From contig JAOPUQ010000166.1 in the NCBI GenBank assembly GCA_025963425.1, positions 1 through 6,221 on the forward strand: a stretch of DNA of 6,221 nt, written 5' to 3'. The number at the start of each line of letters is the position of its first letter. The first letter of the stretch is position 1. Positions 1-5,836 of this stretch are shown here, in pieces. Under the pieces are notes generated by a model that was given only the letters and a program-made list of their open reading frames with translations, was not told the DNA's origin and made no database searches. The position numbers and the translations under genes are program-made. This stretch comes from Modestobacter sp. Its GTDB lineage: Bacteria > Actinomycetota > Actinomycetes > Mycobacteriales > Geodermatophilaceae.

Positions 1-718
1 CTTCCGCAACAAGCGGGCTCGTGGGTTCGATCTGTGCATCTACCTGCTGGGGGCTGATCACCACGGCTACATCGGACGGCTGAAGGCGGCCGCGGCGGCT
101 TTCGGGGACGACCCGGACACGGTCGAGGTACTGATCGGCCAGCTCGTCAACCTGGTCAAGGACGGCGAGCCGGTCCGGATGAGCAAGCGGGCCGGCAACG
201 TCGTCCTGCTCGCCGACCTGGTCGAGGTGGTGGGGGCCGACGCCGCCCGCTACGCCCTGGCCCGGGCCTCGGTCGACCAGCAGATCGACCTGGATCTGGA
301 CCTGTGGAGCCGGCAGACCAACGACAACCCGGTCTTCTACGTCCAGTACGCCCACGCCCGCATCGCCTCGCTGCTGCGCGGGGCGACCGAGCTGGGGCTC
401 GTGCTCGGCGACCCCGCCGACGTCGACCCCGCCCTGCTCGCGACCCAGCGGGAGAGCGACCTGCTGCGGGCGATCGCGGAGTTCCCGCAGGTGGTGTCCT
501 CGGCCGCGGAGCTGCGCGCCCCGCACCGGGTCGCCCGCTACCTGGAGGAGCTGGCCGGGACCTACCACCGGTTCTACGACGCCTGCCGGGTGCTCCCACG
601 CGGCGACGAGGAGGCCACTCCCTTGACCACCGCCCGGCTGTGGTTGTGCGCGGCGACCGCCACGGTGCTGCGCAACGGACTCGCCGTCCTCGGCGTGCAC
701 GCCCCGGAGCGGATGTGA
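1..718 (+). CDS. argS: Arginyl-tRNA synthetase, C-terminal part (5' truncated by window)
   Basis: Cytoplasmic class I aminoacyl-tRNA synthetase that charges tRNA-Arg with arginine using ATP. The reading frame is open from base 2, and 238 residues are visible before the TGA at 716-718. The visible part starts inside the catalytic domain: the ADHHGY segment lies at about bases 53-70, a typical actinobacterial ArgRS signature. The KMSKS-equivalent loop appears as MSKRAGN at 179-199. The rest is the helical anticodon-binding (DALR) domain, entered through PVFYVQYAHARI at about bases 332-367 and closing with the usual HAPERM terminus. The N-terminal half, including the HIGH motif, lies upstream of the window. 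An ATG at 179 begins a shorter frame, but it falls inside the conserved KMSKS loop and is not a real start. The stop overlaps the lysA start by 4 bp. In Corynebacterium argS and lysA are also co-transcribed. Confidence 0.97.
   Translation, partial: FRNKRARGFDLCIYLLGADHHGYIGRLKAAAAAFGDDPDTVEVLIGQLVNLVKDGEPVRMSKRAGNVVLLADLVEVVGADAARYALARASVDQQIDLDLDLWSRQTNDNPVFYVQYAHARIASLLRGATELGLVLGDPADVDPALLATQRESDLLRAIAEFPQVVSSAAELRAPHRVARYLEELAGTYHRFYDACRVLPRGDEEATPLTTARLWLCAATATVLRNGLAVLGVHAPERM
706..709 (+). promoter_or_regulatory. Shine-Dalgarno for lysA (fixes the GTG start)
   Basis: GGAG lies within the last argS codons, 5 nt before the GTG at 715. Open frame continues far upstream of 715, so this SD and the GTGA overlap with the argS stop are the main reasons for placing the lysA start here. 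Confidence 0.7.
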
Positions 719-2208
719 GGGCGCACCCCGCCGGTCCGCTGCACGGCAACATCGCACCGCCGCCGGCCGCCGGACCCGCGCCGGCCGACCTGGGCGCGCT
801 CGACCCGCAGGTCTGGCCCCGCTCCGCGCGGCGGGTGGACGGCGAGCTGCACCTCGGTGGCCGCCCGGTGACCGAGCTGGCCCGCGAGCACGGGACACCG
901 CTGTTCGTGCTGGACGAGGGTGACTTCCGCGGCCGGGCCGCGGACTTCGCCGGGGCCTTCGCCGACGCCGACGTGCACTACGCGTCCAAGGCGTTCCTCT
1001 GCGGGCAGGTCGCCCGGTGGATCGCCGAGGACGGGCTGCACCTGGACGCCTGCAGCGGCAACGAACTGACCCTCGCGCTGGCCGCCGGCTTCCCGGCCGC
1101 CCGGATCGCGCTGCACGGCAACAACAAGTCCCTCGTCGAGCTGCAGCTGGCGGTGGATGCCGGCATCGGCCACGTGGTGCTCGACTCCTTCGACGAGATC
1201 GACCGGCTCGTGCCGCTGGCCGCCGCGCGGGTCGCCGCCGGGGGGCACCCGGTCCCGGTGCTGATCCGGACCACCGTGGGCATCGAGGCGCACACCCACG
1301 AGTTCATCGCGACCGCCCACGAGGACCAGAAGTTCGGCTTCTCGCTCGCCGGCGGTGACGCCCTGGCCGCCGCCCAGCGGGTGTGCGGCGAGCCGGCGCT
1401 GGAGCTGACCGGCCTGCACAGCCACATCGGCTCGCAGATCTTCGACACCGCCGGCTTCGAGGCCGCCGCGCACCGGGTCGTGGGGTTGATGGGCGCGGTC
1501 CGCGACGCCACCGGCCGGGAGCTGCCCGAGCTCAACCTCGGCGGCGGCTTCGGCATCGCCTACCTGCCCGACGACGACCCGGTCTCGCCGGGCGATGTCG
1601 CCGGGAAGCTGCGCGCCGTCGTGGCCGCCGAGTGCGCCGAGCTGGGCCTGACGGTGCCGCGGCTGGCCGTCGAGCCGGGCCGGGCGATCGCCGGCCCGGG
1701 CACGGTCACCCTCTACGAGATCGGCACGATCAAGCCGGTGCGGCTGGGGGCCAGCGGCGCCCCGGGCACCCCGCTGGTGCGCAACTACGTGTCGGTGGAC
1801 GGCGGGATGAGCGACAACATCCGCACCGCCCTCTACGACGCCTCGTACACCTGCGTGCTGGCCAACCGGGACTCCGATGCCCCGCCGGCGCTGTGCCGGG
1901 TGGTGGGCAAGCACTGCGAGAGCGGCGACATCCTCGTCCGCGACCTGTGGCTGCCCGCCGACGTCGTCCCTGGCGACCTGCTCGCGGTGGCCGCCACCGG
2001 CGCCTACTGCTGGTCGATGGCGAGCAACTACAACTACCTGCTGAAGCCCCCGGTGGTCGCCGTACGGGACGGCGTGGCGACCGAGCTGGTGCGGCGTCAG
2101 ACACTGTCCGACGTGTTCGCCCTCGACGCCGTCCTCGCCGACGTGCCCGCGCCCTCGACCGCGCCCTCCCAGCCGGCGCCCGCCCCGCAGCTGGGGGTGC
2201 GCACGTGA
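715..2208 (+). CDS. lysA: Diaminopimelate decarboxylase
   Basis: PLP enzyme (fold type III) that decarboxylates meso-2,6-diaminopimelate to L-lysine, the last step of the DAP lysine pathway; cytoplasmic. From the GTG at 715 the product is 497 residues. The PLP lysine is K92 in YASKAF. Further family motifs are HGNNKS, HSHIGSQ (235-241), the phosphate-binding GGGFG (276-280), EPGRAI (320-325), CESGD with C401, and GAYCWSMASNYN (about 429-440). C401 and Y431 match residues that complete the active site across the dimer in characterised LysA. The start is chosen for its SD and GTGA overlap; the frame stays open upstream only as a GC-rich shadow of argS. The last 26 residues (472-497) form a Pro/Ala-rich tail beyond the usual end of the family. 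The stop overlaps hom by 4 bp, implying translational coupling in an argS-lysA-hom-thrC-thrB operon. Confidence 0.97.
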   Translation: MRAHPAGPLHGNIAPPPAAGPAPADLGALDPQVWPRSARRVDGELHLGGRPVTELAREHGTPLFVLDEGDFRGRAADFAGAFADADVHYASKAFLCGQVARWIAEDGLHLDACSGNELTLALAAGFPAARIALHGNNKSLVELQLAVDAGIGHVVLDSFDEIDRLVPLAAARVAAGGHPVPVLIRTTVGIEAHTHEFIATAHEDQKFGFSLAGGDALAAAQRVCGEPALELTGLHSHIGSQIFDTAGFEAAAHRVVGLMGAVRDATGRELPELNLGGGFGIAYLPDDDPVSPGDVAGKLRAVVAAECAELGLTVPRLAVEPGRAIAGPGTVTLYEIGTIKPVRLGASGAPGTPLVRNYVSVDGGMSDNIRTALYDASYTCVLANRDSDAPPALCRVVGKHCESGDILVRDLWLPADVVPGDLLAVAATGAYCWSMASNYNYLLKPPVVAVRDGVATELVRRQTLSDVFALDAVLADVPAPSTAPSQPAPAPQLGVRT

Positions 2209-3515
2209 CCGGCCCGTCGGCCGTCCCGCTGCGCGTCGCGCTGCTGGGTTGCGGCACCGTCGGCAGCGCCGTGCTCCGGCTGCTGACCGACCAGGCCGAC
2301 GACCTCGCCGCCCGGATCGGCCGCCCGGTGGAGGTCGCGGGCATCGCCGTCCGGCGGCCCGACCGGCACCCCGGTGTGCCCGCGGAGCTGCTCACCACCG
2401 ACGCGCACGCGCTGGTGACCCGCCCCGACGTCGACCTGGTCGTCGAGGTGATCGGCGGCATCGAGCCGGCCCGCACCCTGCTGCTGGCGGCGATGGCCGC
2501 GGGCAAGTCGGTGGTCAGCGCCAACAAGGCGCTACTGGCCGACGAGGGCGTCGCGCTGCACGCCGCCGCCGCGGCCGCCGGTGTCGACCTCTACTACGAG
2601 GCCGCCGTCGCCGGCGCCATTCCGCTGCTCCGCCCGCTGCGCGAGTCGCTGGCCGGTGACCAGCTGCGCCGCGTCGTGGGCATCGTCAACGGGACGACGA
2701 ACTACATCCTGTCCTCGATGGCCGAGACGGGCGCCGGCTTCACCGAGGCCCTGGCGGAGGCGACCGAGGCCGGCTACGCCGAGGCCGACCCGACCGCCGA
2801 CGTCGACGGGTTCGACGCCGCCGCCAAGGCCGCGATCCTGGCCTCGCTGGCCTTCCACTCCCCGGTGACCGCCGCCGACGTCTACCGCGAGGGCATCTCC
2901 GCGGTGTCGGCGATCGACGTCGCCCGGGCCGCGGAGATCGGCTGCACCGTCAAGCTGCTGGCCATCTGCGAGCGGGTGCCCAACGGCAACGGCTCCGGGG
3001 ACTCCATCGCCGTGCGGGTCCACCCGGCGATGATCCCGACCTCACACCCGCTCGCCGCGGTCAACGGGGCGTTCAACGCGGTGTTCGTCGAGGCCGAGGC
3101 CGCCGGGCAGCTGATGTTCTACGGGCAGGGCGCCGGCGGGCAGCCCACGGCCAGCGCCGTCCTCGGCGACCTGGTGGCGGTGGCCCGCAACCGGGTCTCC
3201 GGCGCTGCCGGTCCGGGTGCCACCGGCTACGCCGGGCTGCCGACCCGGCCGATGGCCGAGACCCCGACCCGGTACCACGTCAGCCTCGACGTGGCCGACA
3301 AGCCGGGTGTGCTGGCGACGGTCGCCCAGGAGTTCGCCGCCCAGGGGGTGAGCATCGCCACCGTCCGCCAGGACGGGCACGGCGATGCCGCCACCCTGGT
3401 CATCGTCACCCACCGCGCCCCCGACGCCGCCCTGGCGGCGACGGTGGAGCGGCTGCGGGGGATGGCCGCCGTCCGGGGGGTCACCAGCGTGTTGCGTGTG
3501 GAGGGTTTGTCATGA
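2205..3515 (+). CDS. hom: Homoserine dehydrogenase with C-terminal ACT domain
   Basis: NAD(P)H-dependent reduction of L-aspartate 4-semialdehyde to L-homoserine, the branch toward threonine, methionine and isoleucine; cytoplasmic. The product has 436 residues from the GTG at 2205, which overlaps the lysA TGA by 4 bp and has a GGGGG stretch (2193-2197) 7 nt upstream as a weak SD. The nucleotide-binding loop GCGTVG is at residues 15-20, SANKALLA surrounds K108, and NGTTNYIL is at 162-169. The catalytic segment holds E193, D199, D204 and K208, which align by motif with the yeast enzyme's E208, D214, D219 and K223. An ACT domain (about 356-433, beginning RYHVSLDVADKPGVLA) follows, the arrangement of monofunctional feedback-sensitive actinobacterial enzymes. 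Threonine is the likely effector by family precedent; the sequence alone does not show it. No aspartokinase domain is present. The gene is called thrA in mycobacteria. Confidence 0.97.
   Translation: MTGPSAVPLRVALLGCGTVGSAVLRLLTDQADDLAARIGRPVEVAGIAVRRPDRHPGVPAELLTTDAHALVTRPDVDLVVEVIGGIEPARTLLLAAMAAGKSVVSANKALLADEGVALHAAAAAAGVDLYYEAAVAGAIPLLRPLRESLAGDQLRRVVGIVNGTTNYILSSMAETGAGFTEALAEATEAGYAEADPTADVDGFDAAAKAAILASLAFHSPVTAADVYREGISAVSAIDVARAAEIGCTVKLLAICERVPNGNGSGDSIAVRVHPAMIPTSHPLAAVNGAFNAVFVEAEAAGQLMFYGQGAGGQPTASAVLGDLVAVARNRVSGAAGPGATGYAGLPTRPMAETPTRYHVSLDVADKPGVLATVAQEFAAQGVSIATVRQDGHGDAATLVIVTHRAPDAALAATVERLRGMAAVRGVTSVLRVEGLS
3500..3505 (+). promoter_or_regulatory. Strong Shine-Dalgarno for thrC
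   Basis: GGAGGG sits in the last codons of hom, 6 nt before the ATG at 3512. It is the best SD match in the operon and supports this start over any downstream one. Confidence 0.8.
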
Positions 3516-4609
3516 CCGGGATCCAGGGACCGCCGACCGGACTGCGGGGCGCCGTCTCACCCTTCTGGCCAGGGTTGATCGAGGCCTACCGGCACCGGCT
3601 GCCGGTCAGCCCGTCCACCCCGGTGGTGACGCTGCAGGAGGGCGCCACCCCGCTGGTGCCGGCGCCCGAGCTGTCCCGGCGCACCGGCTGCGACGTCTGG
3701 CTCAAGGTCGAGGGCGCCAACCCGACCGGGTCGTTCAAGGACCGTGGGATGACGATGGCGATCACCAAGGCCCTCGAGGAGGGGGCGAAGGCGGTCATCT
3801 GCGCCTCGACCGGCAACACCAGTGCCAGCGCCGCCGCCTATGCCGCGCGCGCCGGTCTGGTCTGCGCCGTCCTCGTGCCGCAGGGCAAGATCGCCAGCGG
3901 GAAGCTGGCCCAGGCGCTGGTGCACGGGGCGAAGCTGCTGCAGGTCGAGGGCAACTTCGACGACTGCCTCGCGCTGGCCAGCAAGCTGGCCATCGACTAC
4001 CCGGTCAGCCTGGTCAACAGCGTCAACCAGTACCGGATCGAGGGGCAGAAGACCGCGGCGTTCGAGATCGTCGACGTCCTCGGGGACGCCCCGGACGTGC
4101 ACTGCCTGCCGGTCGGCAATGCCGGCAACATCACCGCCTACTGGCAGGGCTACCGCGAGTACGCCGCCGACGGCCCGGCCTCCCGCACGCCGCGGATGTG
4201 GGGCTTCCAGGCCGCCGGCGCCGCCCCGATCGTCACCGGCAAGGTCGTCGAGCAGCCCAGCACCATCGCCACCGCCATCCGGATCGGCAACCCGGCGTCC
4301 TGGACCAAGGCCCTGGATGCCCGGGACTCCTCCGGCGGGCGGATCGACGCGGTCACCGACCGGGCGATCCTGGCCGCCTACCGGCTGCTGGCCCGCACCG
4401 AGGCGGTGTTCGTCGAGCCGGCGTCCGCCGCGTCGGTCGCCGGCCTGCTGCAGGTGGCGGCCGCCGGCGAGCTGGCCCCCGGCCAGCGGGTGGTGTGCAC
4501 GGTCACCGGCAACGGCCTCAAGGACCCCGAGTGGGCCATCTCCGGCGCCCCCGCACCGGTGACCATCCCGGTCGACGCTGCCGCGGCGGCCGCGCAGCTC
4601 GGCCTGTAG
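3512..4609 (+). CDS. thrC: Threonine synthase
   Basis: PLP enzyme (fold type II) that converts O-phospho-L-homoserine and water to L-threonine and phosphate; cytoplasmic, last step of the pathway. At 365 residues it is the short bacterial type, not the longer E. coli/yeast type. Visible motifs are GANPTGSFKDRG with the PLP lysine K76, the substrate-binding loop STGNTS (99-104), the PLP phosphate-binding GNAGN (202-206), and TGNGLKDP (332-339) near the C-terminus. The ATG overlaps the hom TGA (ATGA) and has a strong SD 6 nt upstream, so the start is secure. The gene ends in TAG, and thrB starts 5 bp later. Related fold type II enzymes such as threonine dehydratase are less likely, given the motifs and the hom/thrB neighbours. 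Confidence 0.97.
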   Translation: MTGIQGPPTGLRGAVSPFWPGLIEAYRHRLPVSPSTPVVTLQEGATPLVPAPELSRRTGCDVWLKVEGANPTGSFKDRGMTMAITKALEEGAKAVICASTGNTSASAAAYAARAGLVCAVLVPQGKIASGKLAQALVHGAKLLQVEGNFDDCLALASKLAIDYPVSLVNSVNQYRIEGQKTAAFEIVDVLGDAPDVHCLPVGNAGNITAYWQGYREYAADGPASRTPRMWGFQAAGAAPIVTGKVVEQPSTIATAIRIGNPASWTKALDARDSSGGRIDAVTDRAILAAYRLLARTEAVFVEPASAASVAGLLQVAAAGELAPGQRVVCTVTGNGLKDPEWAISGAPAPVTIPVDAAAAAAQLGL

Positions 4610-4614
4610 ACGTC

Positions 4615-5553
4615 GTGATCGCTCCCGTGTCGGCGGTGCGTGTCCGCGTGCCCGCCACCAGCGCCAACCTCGGTCCCGGCTTCGACTGTGCCGGCCTGGC
4701 GCTGGGCTGCTGGGACGTCCTGGACGTCGCCGTCACCGACGGTGGGCTGACCGTCGAGGTCAGCGGCACCGGGGCGGGGGAGCTGCCCACCGACGAGTCG
4801 CACCTGGTCGTGCGGTCCTTCCGGGCGGCGTGTGCCGAGCTGGGCTGGTCGCCGGCCGGCCTGCACCTGTCCGCCCGCAACGACGTCCCGCAGGGCCGCG
4901 GGCTGGGCTCGTCGGCCGCGGCGGTGACTGCGGGCGTGCTGGCCGCCTGGGCGCTGTGCCCCGACGTCGCCGGGGTCGACGACGCGGCGGTGCTGCGGCT
5001 GTGCTCGGACCTGGAGGGTCACCCGGACAACGTCGCCGCCTGCCTCCTCGGCGGGGCGACGCTGTCCTGGACGACGCCGGCCGGAGCCCGCGCCGAGCGG
5101 CTGTCGGTGGACCCGCGGATCGCCCCCGTGCTGTTCGTGCCGGACGCGACGCTGTCCACGCACGTGGCCCGCGGCCTGCTGCCGGCCACCGTCCCGCACG
5201 CCGACGCCGCGCACGCCGCCGGCCGGGCCGCGCTGCTGGTGCACGCCCTCACCCGCGACCCGGCACTGCTGTTCGAGGGGACCGAGGACCGGCTGCACCA
5301 GGCGCAACGCGCCCCGGCGATGCCCGAGAGCGCTGCGCTGGTGGCTGCGCTGCGGGCCGACGGGCACGCGGCCGTGGTCTCGGGTGCCGGACCCAGCGTG
5401 CTGGTCCTCGCCCCGCTGGCCGGCGGCGAGCACGCCGGGGATGCGGTGTCCGCCGCCACCGTCCGCGAGCTGGTGGGGCGTACCCCGCCGGGGTGGCGAT
5501 GCCTGCCGCTGCCGGTCGACCACACCGGCGCGACGGTCACCCCGCTCTGCTGA
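4615..5553 (+). CDS. thrB: Homoserine kinase (GHMP family)
   Basis: Phosphorylates L-homoserine with ATP to O-phospho-L-homoserine, the substrate of the upstream thrC product; cytoplasmic. From the GTG at 4615 it has 312 residues, normal for the family. The N-terminal motif VPATSANLGPGFD (residues 12-24), the GHMP ATP-binding loop PQGRGLGSSAAA (92-103), EGHPDNVAA (134-142, with E134 a likely Mg ligand by family precedent) and the C-terminal SGAGPS loop (256-261) are all intact. The start is uncertain: a second in-frame GTG at 4627 would give 308 residues, and neither has a recognisable SD. Translation may rely on ribosomes finishing thrC 5 bp upstream. It is the last gene of the lysine/threonine operon before a 283-bp non-coding gap. 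Confidence 0.95.
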   Translation: MIAPVSAVRVRVPATSANLGPGFDCAGLALGCWDVLDVAVTDGGLTVEVSGTGAGELPTDESHLVVRSFRAACAELGWSPAGLHLSARNDVPQGRGLGSSAAAVTAGVLAAWALCPDVAGVDDAAVLRLCSDLEGHPDNVAACLLGGATLSWTTPAGARAERLSVDPRIAPVLFVPDATLSTHVARGLLPATVPHADAAHAAGRAALLVHALTRDPALLFEGTEDRLHQAQRAPAMPESAALVAALRADGHAAVVSGAGPSVLVLAPLAGGEHAGDAVSAATVRELVGRTPPGWRCLPLPVDHTGATVTPLC

Positions 5554-5555
5554 TC

Positions 5556-5570
5556 ACGATGCGGTATCGT
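5556..5570 (+). terminator. Possible weak hairpin just after thrB
   Basis: ACGAT, a 5-nt loop GCGGT, then ATCGT form a perfect 5-bp stem beginning 2 nt past the thrB stop. A second, long-looped inverted repeat follows (TCTGCC at 5571-5576 with GGCAGA at 5595-5600). Neither has a T-run and both are short, so a terminator role is only a guess. Some actinobacterial terminators do lack T-runs. Confidence 0.2.
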
Positions 5571-5605
5571 TCTGCCTGCCCGGAAGACACTGGTGGCAGA
5601 CGGTG

Positions 5606-5635
5606 TTGTGGGCAATGTCGGCCTGTGTCTAGGCT
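5606..5635 (+). promoter_or_regulatory. Candidate sigma-A-type promoter for rho
   Basis: TTGTGG at 5606-5611 and TAGGCT at 5630-5635 are separated by 18 bp. TAGGCT fits the actinobacterial TANNNT -10 pattern, and TTGTGG keeps the TTG of the -35 consensus. Transcription would begin near 5641-5643, giving rho a leader of about 195 nt. It is the best pair I could find by eye in the gap and would let rho be expressed independently of the biosynthetic operon. Confidence 0.5.
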
Positions 5636-5653
5636 GACGTCGTAGCCGCCTCC

Positions 5654-5679
5654 GGGCGTTGCTCCACGCGGGGCGTTGC
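5654..5679 (+). repeat. Tandem 9-bp direct repeat GGGCGTTGC
   Basis: Exact copies of GGGCGTTGC lie at 5654-5662 and 5671-5679, separated by 8 bp, shortly after the predicted transcription start. The 17-bp period does not match whole helical turns. It could be a protein site or chance in GC-rich DNA. Confidence 0.6.
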
Positions 5680-5680
5680 A

Positions 5681-5696
5681 GACGGGACGATCCGTC
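5681..5696 (+). other. Small hairpin in rho leader
   Basis: GACGG (5681-5685) pairs with CCGTC (5692-5696). An added G-U pair would close an ACGA tetraloop. It is a compact RNA stem immediately after the 9-bp direct repeats. Confidence 0.35.
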
Positions 5697-5743
5697 GCCG
5701 CTGATCCTCGCCTCGCATCCAACAGATCCGTGCTCTCCCGATC

Positions 5744-5756
5744 GACTCCACGAGTC
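5744..5756 (+). other. Small hairpin GACTC-CAC-GAGTC in rho leader
   Basis: A perfect 5-bp inverted repeat with a 3-nt loop, followed directly by the AT-richer TAGAAACAGG. It is too weak for an intrinsic terminator and has no T-run. It may be part of the leader fold. Confidence 0.35.
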
Positions 5757-5793
5757 TAGAAACAGGCTCCTGCTGTCCGGGACCGGGTCACCT

Positions 5794-5813
5794 CCTGCGC
5801 TGGTAGGCGCAGG
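5794..5813 (+). promoter_or_regulatory. 7-bp hairpin upstream of the rho Shine-Dalgarno
   Basis: CCTGCGC (5794-5800) and GCGCAGG (5807-5813) form a perfect 7-bp, mostly G-C stem with a TGGTAG loop, ending 8 nt before the rho SD. The 5' arm can instead pair with CGCAGG at 5818-5823, whose last bases are part of the SD. The two pairings exclude each other. A GGTCACC direct repeat (5786-5792 and 5812-5818) flanks the stem. Confidence 0.5.
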
Positions 5814-5821
5814 TCACCGCA

Positions 5822-5829
5822 GGGAAGGA
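5822..5829 (+). promoter_or_regulatory. Shine-Dalgarno for rho
   Basis: The purine-rich GGGAAGGA lies 7 nt before the GTG at 5837 and decides that start. No in-frame alternative start with a comparable SD is visible nearby. Confidence 0.75.
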
Positions 5830-5836
5830 CCTGTAC

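Larger units (their letters stand above)
5554..5836 (+). other. thrB-rho intergenic region with rho leader
   Basis: This 283-bp gap has no credible gene; the frames crossing it have unconserved, Arg/Pro-rich translations that run out of phase into thrB or rho. It holds several small inverted repeats, one promoter-like pair, and a probable rho leader of about 195 nt. Its base composition is less extreme than that of the flanking genes, with short AT-containing patches such as 5754-5765. No classical GC-hairpin-plus-T-run terminator is present after thrB, so operon transcripts may end by another mechanism or read into rho. Confidence 0.8.

Noticed and set aside
304..714. Upstream extension of the lysA frame to 304
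   Set aside because: The extra sequence is an Arg/Pro/Ala-rich out-of-phase reading of argS. The GTG at 715 has an SD, and conserved LysA sequence begins after it.
574..1914. 446-residue open frame on the - strand opposite lysA
   Set aside because: It is antisense to a complete lysA with all motifs, has no recognisable domain, and its His/Arg/Gly/Val-rich composition is typical of high-GC shadow frames.
1383..2204. Upstream extension of the hom frame through lysA
   Set aside because: The translation is Arg/Gly-rich noise; the Rossmann motif GCGTVG begins 15 residues after the GTG at 2205, as expected for a true N-terminus.
4531..4614. Upstream GTG for thrB at 4531 with AAGGA 6 nt before it
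   Set aside because: The SD-like AAGGA encodes the conserved Lys-Asp of the ThrC TGNGLKDP motif, and the 28 added residues are Arg/Gly/Pro-rich and unlike ThrB N-termini.
4378..5523. 381-residue open frame on the - strand opposite thrC/thrB
   Set aside because: It overlaps two well-supported genes and has Arg/Gln/Gly-rich low-information sequence with no family signature.
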